From positions 1-6,823 of the forward strand of contig JAGOBN010000223.1 in assembly GCA_017999235.1 (NCBI GenBank): a stretch of DNA of 6,823 nucleotides, in the 5' to 3' direction. The stretch comes from Anaerolineales bacterium. Lineage in GTDB: Bacteria > Chloroflexota > Anaerolineae > Anaerolineales > UBA6663. Of the stretch, positions 1 through 5,013 are shown one piece after another. The notes under the pieces are model-generated. The model had not been told where the DNA came from, made no database searches, and worked only from the letters and a program-made list of their open reading frames with translations. The position numbers and the translations under genes were made by a program. Position 1 is the stretch's first letter. Each line of letters opens with the position of its first letter.

Positions 1-24
1 GGGTTGGCTGAGGCAAGGGAAGCG

Positions 25-321
25 ATGTTTAACAACCTGATTGTGTGGGTCTTCCTGGGAGCCGGCCTCGGCTGGCTGGCCGGCCGGTTCACGCCTGCCC
101 GGCCCAGCTGGGCGCTGAACGTCGTGGTCGGGATCATGGGCGCGGGCCTGACCGGTTGGCTGCTCGCGCCCCGGCTGGGGATCAGCACCGCGGACGAGGC
201 GTATGTCAGTCTCCCGGCCCTGCTGATGGCGGTGCTAGGCGCCGGCCTGCTGCTCACGCTGGTCAATGTCTTCCGCTGGGGGCTGGCGCGCGCCGCGCTC
301 GGCGGCCGCAATCGAACTTAA
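25..321 (+). CDS. GlsB/YeaQ/YmgE-family small stress membrane protein
   Basis: A 98-residue, very hydrophobic protein with three predicted membrane segments (about residues 4-22, 29-49 and 62-84). The first helix ends in a GLGWLAG run and the second contains NVVVGIMGAGLTGWL. These match the layout and glycine-rich motifs of the GlsB/YeaQ/YmgE (transglycosylase-associated) family of inner-membrane proteins. Members are linked to general, acid or osmotic stress, but their molecular function is unknown. I chose ATG at 25 because AAGGGA at 15-20 gives a ribosome binding site with a 4-base gap and translation then starts just before the first helix. A TTG at position 4 is in frame but has only three bases of upstream sequence here. 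The 98 residues are somewhat longer than the usual ~80-90 because of a loop around residues 50-61 (GISTADEAY) and a basic C-terminal tail. The YggT-family gene starts 13 bases after the stop, so the two are probably co-transcribed. Family call fairly sure; role inferred. Confidence 0.82.
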   Translation: MFNNLIVWVFLGAGLGWLAGRFTPARPSWALNVVVGIMGAGLTGWLLAPRLGISTADEAYVSLPALLMAVLGAGLLLTLVNVFRWGLARAALGGRNRT

Positions 322-323
322 CC

Positions 324-330
324 AAGGAGA
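324..330 (+). promoter_or_regulatory. Ribosome binding site of the YggT-family gene
   Basis: AAGGAGA lies just after the stop codon of the YeaQ-like gene and 4 bases before ATG 335. It decides the start of the YggT-family gene over the in-frame ATG at 266. Confidence 0.8.
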
Positions 331-334
331 GCGT

Positions 335-835
335 ATGTCTGACAACCCGTTTCTTGATGATGTGGCCGTGGACCGCCGGGAAGAGACGGTGGTCACGCAG
401 CAGCCCGGCTATACCGCCACGGAACAGGTGATCCGCGACGTGGCGGCGGAACGCCGGCTGATGATGTTCCAGGTCAACCGGATCATCTGGACCATCCTGG
501 GGCTGCTGGAACTGTTGATGGGGCTGCGGTTTTTGCTGAAGCTGATTGGGGCGAACCCGGAGAGCGGTTTTGCCGTGTTCATGTACAGCCTGACCGGGGT
601 GTTTGTCGGCCCGTTCCTGGGGCTGGTGCCGAGCTGGTCCGCCGGGGAGACTATCTTGGAAGTCACAACCCTGATTGCCATGGGCGTGTACGCGCTGTTC
701 GTCTGGGTGATCGTGCGTTTGATCCGGATCGCGGCGGACCGCCCCCAGGCGCGCACCATCACGCGCTCGACGCATGAGCAGACGCCGGGCGGCGCCGGCA
801 ACGAGCGCACGACCCACACCACCTCCAGCGGTTAG
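335..835 (+). CDS. YggT-family integral membrane protein
   Basis: A 166-residue protein. About 45 hydrophilic residues at the N terminus precede a YggT-like membrane core (about residues 46-131). The core reads RIIWTILGLLELLMGLRFLLKLIGANPESGFA, then a weakly hydrophobic segment with GPFLGLVPSW, then a last helix (about 107-131, LEVTTLIAMGVYALFVWVIVRLI). The LLxLRFLLKLIGANP and VGPFLGL motifs are typical of the family. The C-terminal ~35 residues are polar, rich in Thr, Arg and Gly, and probably disordered. YggT proteins are inner-membrane proteins linked to osmotic tolerance in some bacteria; their biochemical role is not established. ATG 335 is chosen because AAGGAGA at 324-330 lies 4 bases upstream. 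An in-frame ATG at 266 would overlap the preceding gene and lacks support. The gene shares an operon with the YeaQ-like gene and is followed by an intrinsic terminator. Confidence 0.85.
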   Translation: MSDNPFLDDVAVDRREETVVTQQPGYTATEQVIRDVAAERRLMMFQVNRIIWTILGLLELLMGLRFLLKLIGANPESGFAVFMYSLTGVFVGPFLGLVPSWSAGETILEVTTLIAMGVYALFVWVIVRLIRIAADRPQARTITRSTHEQTPGGAGNERTTHTTSSG

Positions 836-863
836 TCGCGGTCCAGTCCAAGTGTGTTGTTCA

Positions 864-882
864 TGACCCGCCCAGCGGGTCA
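864..882 (+). repeat. Perfect 8-bp inverted repeat upstream of the terminator
   Basis: TGACCCGC (864-871) and GCGGGTCA (875-882) are perfect reverse complements separated by CCA. The hairpin lies in the 3' untranslated region of the YeaQ-YggT operon, one base before the terminator stem. It has no T tract of its own. It may help protect the 3' end, or it could be a protein-binding palindrome; the sequence does not decide. Confidence 0.6.
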
Positions 883-883
883 G

Positions 884-922
884 CTGCCGGCCCGGGTGAC
901 CAACCCGGGCCGGTAGTGTTTT
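884..922 (+). terminator. Intrinsic terminator of the YeaQ-YggT operon
   Basis: A 13-bp stem with one G-U pair: 884-896 pairs with 904-916, and the core CCGGCCCGGG / CCCGGGCCGG is perfect. The loop is 7 bases (TGACCAA) and TGTTTT follows at 917-922. It begins about 50 bases after the YggT stop codon. On the - strand the stem is not followed by a T tract, so it is one-directional. Confidence 0.85.
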
Positions 923-947
923 AACGCCGCGCTGACGAAGCCGGACG

Positions 948-974
948 GGCCGCGGCCTGGGGGTGGCCGCGGCC
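948..974. repeat. Duplicated self-complementary GGCCGCGGCC hairpin
   Basis: GGCCGCGGCC occurs at 948-957 and again at 965-974 with 7 bases between. Each copy is itself palindromic, so the pair can form a 10-bp hairpin on either strand. No T tract follows on the + strand. It lies 25 bases after the operon terminator. Its very high GC content makes chance occurrence in this genome more likely than usual. Confidence 0.5.
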
Positions 975-1009
975 GCCGGCCTGACCCTTCCGCGGCGGCG
1001 TGATGGCGC

Positions 1010-1015
1010 TATACT
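1010..1015 (+). promoter_or_regulatory. Possible -10 box (TATACT)
   Basis: TATACT matches the TATAAT consensus at 5 of 6 positions and stands out in a very GC-rich stretch. It is placed so that transcription would begin around 1021-1023, just inside the left arm of the long-range stem. No good -35 hexamer is seen 16-18 bases upstream; CTGACC at 981-986 is too far away. Low confidence as a promoter. Confidence 0.3.
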
Positions 1016-1111
1016 GGTGCCCCGTCCGCCGAATGCTGCGGGACAGTCAGGCCCCGCTTGACACTGCCGCCGGGCAACTCGAATTCATCTGGTTCAGGCG
1101 GACAGGGCACT
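1016..1111 (+). ncRNA. Candidate structured RNA or leader element of unknown class
   Basis: Bases 1016-1030 can pair with 1097-1111: 13 Watson-Crick pairs, one G-U and one C-A mismatch. They enclose 66 bases that can form at least two further short stems: 1038-1042 with 1053-1057 (GCGGG/CCCGC) and 1065-1068 with 1073-1076 (TGCC/GGCA). The shape is a closed multi-branched fold, like many regulatory or small RNAs. A TATACT box lies directly upstream and the glycosyltransferase start is about 146 bases downstream. I recognise no known family: it lacks the SRP RNA GGAAG/GCAG core and any tRNA arms. Pairing is what I see; function as RNA is inference. Confidence 0.3.
1058..1063 (+). promoter_or_regulatory. 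Possible -35 box (TTGACA)
   Basis: A perfect TTGACA hexamer. The 16-18 base spacing places the -10 in CGAATTCA (1080-1087), a poor match to TATAAT. It could drive the glycosyltransferase, but the missing -10 keeps confidence low. It also lies inside the candidate structured RNA. Confidence 0.2.
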
Positions 1112-1196
1112 TAGCCATCGGCCCGGCGTCAGGCGGCCTCCGCTAACTCAGAGTGTCGGTTGAGACATCCCGGCCGCCAATTCGCAAAACCCGGTC

Positions 1197-1219
1197 CGGA
1201 GGTTGTCAAACGCCCTCCG
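1197..1219 (+). repeat. Leader hairpin burying a GGAGG sequence
   Basis: CGGAGG (1197-1202) is the perfect reverse complement of CCTCCG (1214-1219), with an 11-base loop. The GGAGG at 1198-1202 looks like a strong ribosome binding site, but no start codon follows at normal distance. It lies about 40 bases before the chosen glycosyltransferase start. Confidence 0.4.
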
Positions 1220-1257
1220 CCCCGCTGTTTGCCGCCGTTTTGGAGAAAGCTGCTGCG

Positions 1258-3201
1258 ATGACCGCTTCGGATCAGGGGAGTGAACAGGTGGCCCGGCTCT
1301 TCTTAGGGGGGCTGGCTGTATTCTTGACGGCCGCCGGCCAGCTGGCGTTATTGGTTTCGCCCCAGGGGTTAGGGCTGGGATTGTTGCTGACGGCCATGGG
1401 GGTGTTGAGCTTCATCGGGATTGCGATCAGCCCGCCGCCCGCCTGGGCCACTCGTTGGCTGCAGCGCTGGAGGGTCTCGGTGCGCTCACTGCTGGTGCTG
1501 GCGGCCGTGGCCCTGTCGATCTTGGCGACCGTCGCCGATCGGATTTGGGTTGGGCTGGGGCGCAGTAATTACTTGCCGATCCTGATCCTGTGGGCGGGGG
1601 CCGGCGTTTTATACGCGGCGGCGTTTATCCGTCAGCCGCGGCCGGCCGGCGGTTGGCGCGCCTGGGGCCGAGCCCATCGCTGGGAGTTGCTCGGGCTGAT
1701 GATCATCATGGCGGCCGGGGCGGGGCTGCGGTTCTTTGAGCTGGGGAGTGTGCCGCGGGTGATTGATGGCGACGAGGGCCGGCTGGGCCAGGTGGCGCTG
1801 CTCGCCGGGCGGGGGACGCAGGCCAACCCGTTTGCGTTGTTCGAGAATTTTGGCGGTCTCTATCTGCAGACCATTGGCCTGTTTTTGGAGATTTTTGGGC
1901 GCACCCCCTGGGCGCTGCGGCTGGCGCCGGCCATCGGCGGAACCCTGGCCATTCCGAGCCTGTATCTGCTCGTGCGCTATCTCTCCGGCCCTGGGTTAGG
2001 GCTGGTCGCGGCCGCGTTGCTGGCCTGGTCCCACGCTCACCTCCACTTTAGCCGGATTGTGGACGTCGCCTATATTCAAGAGGCGTGGCTGATCCCGCTG
2101 GAACTATACTTTTTCATCAGCGGCCTGGAACGCCGCAGCCGGCTGCGCTTAGCCGTCAGCGGGCTGATTTTGGGCGGGCACCTGAGCATCTATGTCAGCG
2201 CCCAAATCGTGGTTGGGCTGATGCTGGCCTATCTCTTGATCGCGGCCTGGCTGTGCCGGCCGCTTGTGCAGGCGGCGGCCCGCTCGCTGTGGGTGCTGGG
2301 GTTGGGTTTTGGCGTGACCGCTTTGCCGCAGCTGGCCAATGCAGTCTTGAACCCCAATGAGTTTTTTTTGCGGTTGAACACCGACGGGACTTTTCAGTCC
2401 GGATGGCTGACGAGAACCATGACGGAGACCGGGCAGGATGCCGTTACGATTTTGGCAGGGCGGGTCGCGCACGCTTTTCTAACCCTGGTCCATTATCCCG
2501 CCCTGGATTTTTATGGGGCTCGGATTCCGCTGCTGGATGTCATCACGGCGACCCTGTTTATCTTGGGGCTGAGCTACGCGCTCTGGCGGACGCGCGAGCC
2601 AAAATTTTTATTGCTCAACGGCTATTTTTGGGCGCTGACCGTGGCGATCGGTGTGTTTGCGGTTCCGCCTTCGGCCGACTCTTACCGCATGCTGGTTGTT
2701 TTGCCGGCGGCCATGGCGCTGGCGGCGGTGGGGCTGGGGCAAGTGGGCGCGGTGCTGGGGCCGGCGGGGCCGGGCCGCGCCTGGCTGCGGACCGGTGGGA
2801 TGATCTTTTTGGCGCTGGCTATGCTGCTGTTGAACGTGCGGGCCTACTATTTTGATTTCGCGCGGCAATGCCTGTTTGGCATGGATCGGCAGACCCGCTT
2901 TGCCTCATATTTGGGGAATTATCTCCGCCTCGTGGACCGCGATGCCAATGTGTATCTGCTCGCCGATGATACTTTTCGCTACGGGACGCACGCTTCCACG
3001 GATTTTCTAAGCCGCAATCTAGCCGCGATCAACCACCTCGAGCCGGCCGACGTCCTGACCGCGCAGGCCCGGATGGTGGTGATTGCCCCTCCCCCGCGGA
3101 TGGAGGAGCTTAAGCGTTGGGCCGATGAACGCCCGGCTGGCACATTCCATCAGCAAAACGACTGTGATCAGCCCGTACTGCTGGCGTATAGCCTCCCCTG
3201 A
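1258..3201 (+). CDS. Polytopic GT-C glycosyltransferase (ArnT/PMT-like, GT39/GT83 type)
   Basis: A 647-residue membrane protein with roughly a dozen predicted helices. They include about residues 12-33, 37-57, 76-93, 105-124, 143-160, 225-258, 275-290, 298-332, 343-360, 425-442, 450-470, 476-500 and 512-527. The first large outer loop carries an acidic motif, VIDGDEG (Asp170, Asp172, Glu173), directly after a helix. This is the position of the catalytic Asp in ArnT and protein mannosyltransferase-like enzymes. These transfer a sugar from a polyprenyl-phosphate donor to lipid or protein on the outer face of the membrane. The last ~120 residues (about 528-647) are soluble, contain the only clustered Cys (538, 636), and probably face outside. 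Donor and acceptor cannot be told from sequence, and no polysaccharide genes flank it. ATG 1258 is preferred because translation then begins just before the first helix and GGAG lies at 1242-1245, although its 12-base gap is long. A GTG at 1153 would add 35 residues of unconvincing sequence without a ribosome binding site. Confidence 0.82.
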   Translation: MTASDQGSEQVARLFLGGLAVFLTAAGQLALLVSPQGLGLGLLLTAMGVLSFIGIAISPPPAWATRWLQRWRVSVRSLLVLAAVALSILATVADRIWVGLGRSNYLPILILWAGAGVLYAAAFIRQPRPAGGWRAWGRAHRWELLGLMIIMAAGAGLRFFELGSVPRVIDGDEGRLGQVALLAGRGTQANPFALFENFGGLYLQTIGLFLEIFGRTPWALRLAPAIGGTLAIPSLYLLVRYLSGPGLGLVAAALLAWSHAHLHFSRIVDVAYIQEAWLIPLELYFFISGLERRSRLRLAVSGLILGGHLSIYVSAQIVVGLMLAYLLIAAWLCRPLVQAAARSLWVLGLGFGVTALPQLANAVLNPNEFFLRLNTDGTFQSGWLTRTMTETGQDAVTILAGRVAHAFLTLVHYPALDFYGARIPLLDVITATLFILGLSYALWRTREPKFLLLNGYFWALTVAIGVFAVPPSADSYRMLVVLPAAMALAAVGLGQVGAVLGPAGPGRAWLRTGGMIFLALAMLLLNVRAYYFDFARQCLFGMDRQTRFASYLGNYLRLVDRDANVYLLADDTFRYGTHASTDFLSRNLAAINHLEPADVLTAQARMVVIAPPPRMEELKRWADERPAGTFHQQNDCDQPVLLAYSLP

Positions 3202-3351
3202 GCGCGTCTAAGGCCGGGGATAATTTCGAGTGGCGCGCAGGCCTGAACAATCGGGCTCTACCGCATTGCCCGCCACGCGGCCCTGTGGCGCTTGCGGCGG
3301 CGCTCACTCACCGGGCGGCGGACACCCGGCCCAAAACGATCCCCAGCTCGC
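3202..3351 (+). other. Non-coding gap with several hairpins after the glycosyltransferase
   Basis: There is no supportable gene. GATAAT at 3219-3224 resembles a -10 box. GTGGCG occurs at 3230-3235 and 3285-3290, and both copies can pair with CGCCAC at 3271-3276, so two hairpins are mutually exclusive. CCGGG (3311-3315) pairs with CCCGG (3325-3329). The stretch runs into the terminator at 3352-3383. It is either a long 3' untranslated region of the glycosyltransferase mRNA or a small RNA of about 150 bases. Confidence 0.4.
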
Positions 3352-3383
3352 CCGCCCGCCGCGCCCCGGCGGGCGGTTTTTTT
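3352..3383 (+). terminator. Intrinsic terminator after the glycosyltransferase
   Basis: A perfect 9-bp stem, CCGCCCGCC (3352-3360) with GGCGGGCGG (3368-3376), has a 7-base loop and is followed immediately by seven T residues (3377-3383). It is the strongest terminator in the window. It separates the glycosyltransferase unit from the redox operon. Confidence 0.93.
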
Positions 3384-3390
3384 CCTGGTT

Positions 3391-3421
3391 TTGTCACTTT
3401 GGCGGAAGGGGCGCATCTAAA
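3391..3421 (+). promoter_or_regulatory. Weak candidate promoter for the DUF2892-oxidoreductase operon
   Basis: TTGTCA at 3391-3396 matches TTGACA at 5 of 6 positions. TCTAAA at 3416-3421 matches TATAAT at 4 of 6, but the 19-base spacing is long. It sits between the upstream terminator and ATG 3469, where a promoter for this operon is needed, and would leave a leader of about 40 bases. Confidence 0.3.
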
Positions 3422-3456
3422 GGGGTGTGACGGTTATTGAGTAACTCTTTCAGGCT

Positions 3457-3462
3457 AAGGAG
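3457..3462 (+). promoter_or_regulatory. Ribosome binding site of the DUF2892 gene
   Basis: AAGGAG lies 6 bases before ATG 3469, near-ideal sequence and spacing. It supports a short gene that length alone would not. Confidence 0.85.
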
Positions 3463-3468
3463 TGCGCC

Positions 3469-3675
3469 ATGCAAAAGTACGTCAATGAGGCCGGTTGGGA
3501 TCGGATTGCCCGGGTGGTGGGAGGGTTGGCCATGATCGCGGTCTGGTTGACCGGGGTGGTCGCCGGCGGTGTGGGCTGGGTTGTGGGCCTGCTTGGGATA
3601 GTCCTCCTGGTGACCGGCCTGGTGGGGATTTGCCCGCTGTACCTGGTCTTTAAATTCCGCACCAACCGGAACTGA
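3469..3675 (+). CDS. DUF2892 (YgaP-like) small membrane protein
   Basis: A 68-residue protein with two predicted helices (about residues 14-32 and 35-53) joined by a short Gly-rich turn. The order is a start with NEAGWDRIARVVGGLAMI, a second helix with GLLGIVLLVTGLVG, then ICPLY with a single conserved Cys (Cys55). This is the signature of DUF2892, the membrane part found alone or fused to a rhodanese domain as in E. coli YgaP. Family members form membrane hairpins; the lone domain has no proven activity. In YgaP the rhodanese domain handles sulfane sulfur, which suggests but does not prove a sulfur or thiol link here. The gene has an excellent ribosome binding site and ends 13 bases before a two-domain disulfide oxidoreductase, consistent with a redox operon. 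The family call is strong for such a short protein. Confidence 0.85.
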   Translation: MQKYVNEAGWDRIARVVGGLAMIAVWLTGVVAGGVGWVVGLLGIVLLVTGLVGICPLYLVFKFRTNRN

Positions 3676-3688
3676 GAGGTCAGGGCGC

Positions 3689-4420
3689 ATGCCTTTTTTA
3701 AGTCCGGAAGTCCAACAGCAGGTGCGCCAGGCCTTCGCCGATCTGGCCGGTCCGGTTACATTAGTGGTGTTCACGCAAGGTGAGGGCGGGGCGCCGGGGG
3801 CCGGCCTGAGCCTGGAATGCGGCTATTGCGCCGAGAACCGGCAGCTGGTCGAGGAAGTGGCGGCGCTGTCCGACCAGATCACGGTCGAGATCAAGGATTT
3901 TGTGGCCGACGCGGACAGCGCGCGCCAGTATGGCGTGGACAAGCTGCCGGCCCTGGTGGTCATGCGCGGCGGCCCGCAGCCCAAGGATTTCGGGATCCGC
4001 CTGTACGGGGTTCCCTCGGGCTACGAGTTCGCCACCCTGATTGAGGATATCAAGCTGGCCAGCCGGGGTCAGGTGGAGCTGGCGGGGCCGACCCAGCTGG
4101 CCCTGGCGCGGTTGACCCAGCCCGTGCACATTCAGGTCTATGTCACGCCCACCTGTCCGCACTGCCCGCGGGCAGTGGTGCTGGCGCACAAGTTGGCGAT
4201 CGCCAGCGAGTGGATCACAGCCGATATGGTCGAGGCCTCGGAGTTCCCGCACCTGGCTAACCGCTATCAGGTCTACGGAGTGCCCCGGACGATCATTGAA
4301 GATGTCGTGCATATTGAAGGCGCCGCGCCGGAGCAGCAGGTGGTCAGCCAGCTGCTGCAAGTGCTGGATGCGGGCGCGATGGCGCGGCTGCGGGGCGAGT
4401 GGGAAGCGGCGATAAATTGA
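3689..4420 (+). CDS. Two-domain protein disulfide oxidoreductase (glutaredoxin-like/PDO family)
   Basis: A 243-residue soluble protein built of two thioredoxin folds. The N-terminal fold (about residues 1-125) carries Cys44-Gly-Tyr-Cys47 and a cis-Pro at 87 (KLPALV). The C-terminal fold (about 145-230) carries Cys156-Pro-His-Cys159 and a cis-Pro at 199 (GVPRTI). This layout is that of the PDO family of archaea and some bacteria, about 215-240 residues long. These proteins reduce, form or shuffle disulfides in cytoplasmic proteins and can accept electrons from thioredoxin reductase-like enzymes. There is no signal peptide or membrane segment, so a cytoplasmic location is expected. CPHC is a DsbA-like, oxidising-leaning motif. 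A Gly/Ala-rich stretch (about 31-43) sits between the first strand and the first CxxC and looks like an insertion. GAGAGG at 3674-3679, overlapping the DUF2892 stop, gives a 9-base gap to ATG. The gene ends before an intrinsic terminator. AhpF N-terminal-like proteins are related, but no flavin domain is present. Confidence 0.88.
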   Translation: MPFLSPEVQQQVRQAFADLAGPVTLVVFTQGEGGAPGAGLSLECGYCAENRQLVEEVAALSDQITVEIKDFVADADSARQYGVDKLPALVVMRGGPQPKDFGIRLYGVPSGYEFATLIEDIKLASRGQVELAGPTQLALARLTQPVHIQVYVTPTCPHCPRAVVLAHKLAIASEWITADMVEASEFPHLANRYQVYGVPRTIIEDVVHIEGAAPEQQVVSQLLQVLDAGAMARLRGEWEAAIN

Positions 4421-4423
4421 GCT

Positions 4424-4443
4424 CGGCGGCCGAACGCCGGCCG
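4424..4443 (+). repeat. GC-rich hairpin just after the oxidoreductase stop
   Basis: GGCCG (4428-4432) pairs with CGGCC (4438-4442) around a 5-base loop, with partial outer pairing. No T tract follows. It begins a few bases after the stop codon, upstream of the terminator at 4446-4494. Confidence 0.35.
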
Positions 4444-4445
4444 CG

Positions 4446-4494
4446 CCGCCGTCCGGGCCGGCTGGGGTAGGCTGGCCGGTGCGGGCGGTTTTTT
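4446..4494 (+). terminator. Intrinsic terminator of the DUF2892-oxidoreductase operon
   Basis: An upper stem, GGCCGGC (4456-4462) with GCTGGCC (4471-4477), includes one G-U pair. Outer pairing of CC (4453-4454) with GG (4478-4479) and of CCGCC (4446-4450) with GGCGG (4484-4488) goes through small bulges. Six T residues follow at 4489-4494. The internal bulges make it less perfect than the terminator at 3352-3383. It suggests that the OsmC gene is transcribed separately or by read-through. Confidence 0.75.
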
Positions 4495-4548
4495 ACCGAT
4501 TAGCGCCAGGGACGGGTTCCCGGGCGCGCCCAGAGAGGCCAGGACACG

Positions 4549-4992
4549 ATGGGTCAAGCGTCAGTGACGTGGTTAAAGAACAAGCAGTTCGTGGCGGTGG
4601 ATTCCAGCCGGCATTCCGTGGTGCTGAGCACGCAGGATGAGGCCAACGGGGTCGGGTGCAAACCCTCGGAGTTGCTGCTGATGGCGCTGGCGTCTTGTTC
4701 AGCGGTTGATGTGGTGGAGATTTTGGCCAAGAAGCGCACCCCGCTCACGGGGCTGGAGATCGAGGTCAAGGGTGAGCAAGACTCCGACCCGCCGTGGACC
4801 TACCGCAAGATCCACCTGACCTACCACTTGCGCGGCGAGAAGCTGACCCCGGCCGGCGTGGAGCAGGCGATTCGCCTGTCGGAGGAGAAATACTGCTCCG
4901 TGGCGGCCACCATTCGCGGCGTTGCCGCGATAACGTGGGAATACCACCTCGAGACCCCGGAGCTCGCCGGCGTCACCGCGCCGGCTGTCTGA
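4549..4992 (+). CDS. OsmC-family protein (peroxiredoxin-like)
   Basis: A 147-residue protein of OsmC-fold length (usually ~135-150). The family's two reactive cysteines are present: Cys50 in the helix motif LLLMALASCSAVDV and Cys116 in EEKYCSVAATI. The preceding KPSELLLMALA and the C-terminal AITWEYH are also typical. OsmC and Ohr proteins reduce organic hydroperoxides through these two cysteines. The GVGCKPSELL start and KYCSVA form are closer to the YhfA-like OsmC branch than to Ohr, so peroxidase activity is likely but the substrate is open. An extra Cys37 is present. Start ATG 4549 is preceded by AGAGG (4534-4538) and AGGA (4541-4544). No clear promoter lies between the upstream terminator and the start, so read-through from the redox operon is possible. 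The gene sits beside a disulfide oxidoreductase, which fits a thiol-based stress role, and converges on the peptidase gene. Confidence 0.9.
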   Translation: MGQASVTWLKNKQFVAVDSSRHSVVLSTQDEANGVGCKPSELLLMALASCSAVDVVEILAKKRTPLTGLEIEVKGEQDSDPPWTYRKIHLTYHLRGEKLTPAGVEQAIRLSEEKYCSVAATIRGVAAITWEYHLETPELAGVTAPAV

Positions 4993-5013
4993 CCATCCCG
5001 CCGGCCTTTTATT
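4980..5013 (+). terminator. Weak candidate terminator over the OsmC stop codon
   Basis: GCCGGC at 4980-4985 can pair with GCCGGC at 5000-5005 across a 14-base loop containing the stop codon. CTTTTATT follows at 5006-5013. The stem is short and the T tract is interrupted, so this is only a candidate. It overlaps the last codons of the convergent peptidase gene. Confidence 0.35.

Larger units (their letters stand above)
923..1257 (+). other. 335-base non-coding leader upstream of the glycosyltransferase
   Basis: I find no convincing gene here. The stretch contains a palindromic hairpin (948-974), a TATACT box (1010-1015), a long-range stem enclosing smaller hairpins (1016-1111), a TTGACA box (1058-1063) without a good -10 partner, and a hairpin that buries a GGAGG sequence (1197-1219). 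It is much longer than needed for a simple promoter and ribosome binding site, so a structured 5' untranslated region or a small RNA is possible. I could not match it to a riboswitch class I know. Confidence 0.5.

Noticed and set aside
4..24. TTG start at position 4 for the YeaQ-like protein
   Set aside because: The added MAEAREA residues are not family-like, and ATG 25 has its own AAGGGA ribosome binding site.
263..817. A 184-codon - strand open frame over the YggT gene
   Set aside because: Shadow of the YggT gene: Arg/Pro/His-rich, no hydrophobic pattern, no ribosome binding site; the + strand reading has clear family motifs.
1065..1076. TGCCGCCGGGCA resembling the 3' motif of ZTP riboswitches
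   Set aside because: The other conserved parts of that riboswitch are missing and the downstream gene is not a purine or one-carbon gene. The match is short and GC-rich.
1153..1257. GTG start at 1153 for the glycosyltransferase
   Set aside because: It adds 35 residues without hydrophobic or conserved features and has no ribosome binding site. It cannot be excluded, but ATG 1258 fits better.
3202..3351. Possible tRNA or other housekeeping RNA in the gap
   Set aside because: No T-arm GTTCRA-type motif with flanking stem, no acceptor stem and no SRP or RNase P core could be found on either strand.
3230..3430. A 66-codon + frame in the gap before the DUF2892 gene
   Set aside because: It reads through the perfect intrinsic terminator at 3352-3383, has no ribosome binding site and gives a Pro/Gly/Arg-rich peptide with no pattern.
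3761..4360. A 199-codon - strand open frame over the disulfide oxidoreductase
   Set aside because: Antisense shadow of a gene with two CxxC thioredoxin folds; composition is typical of reversed GC-rich coding sequence.
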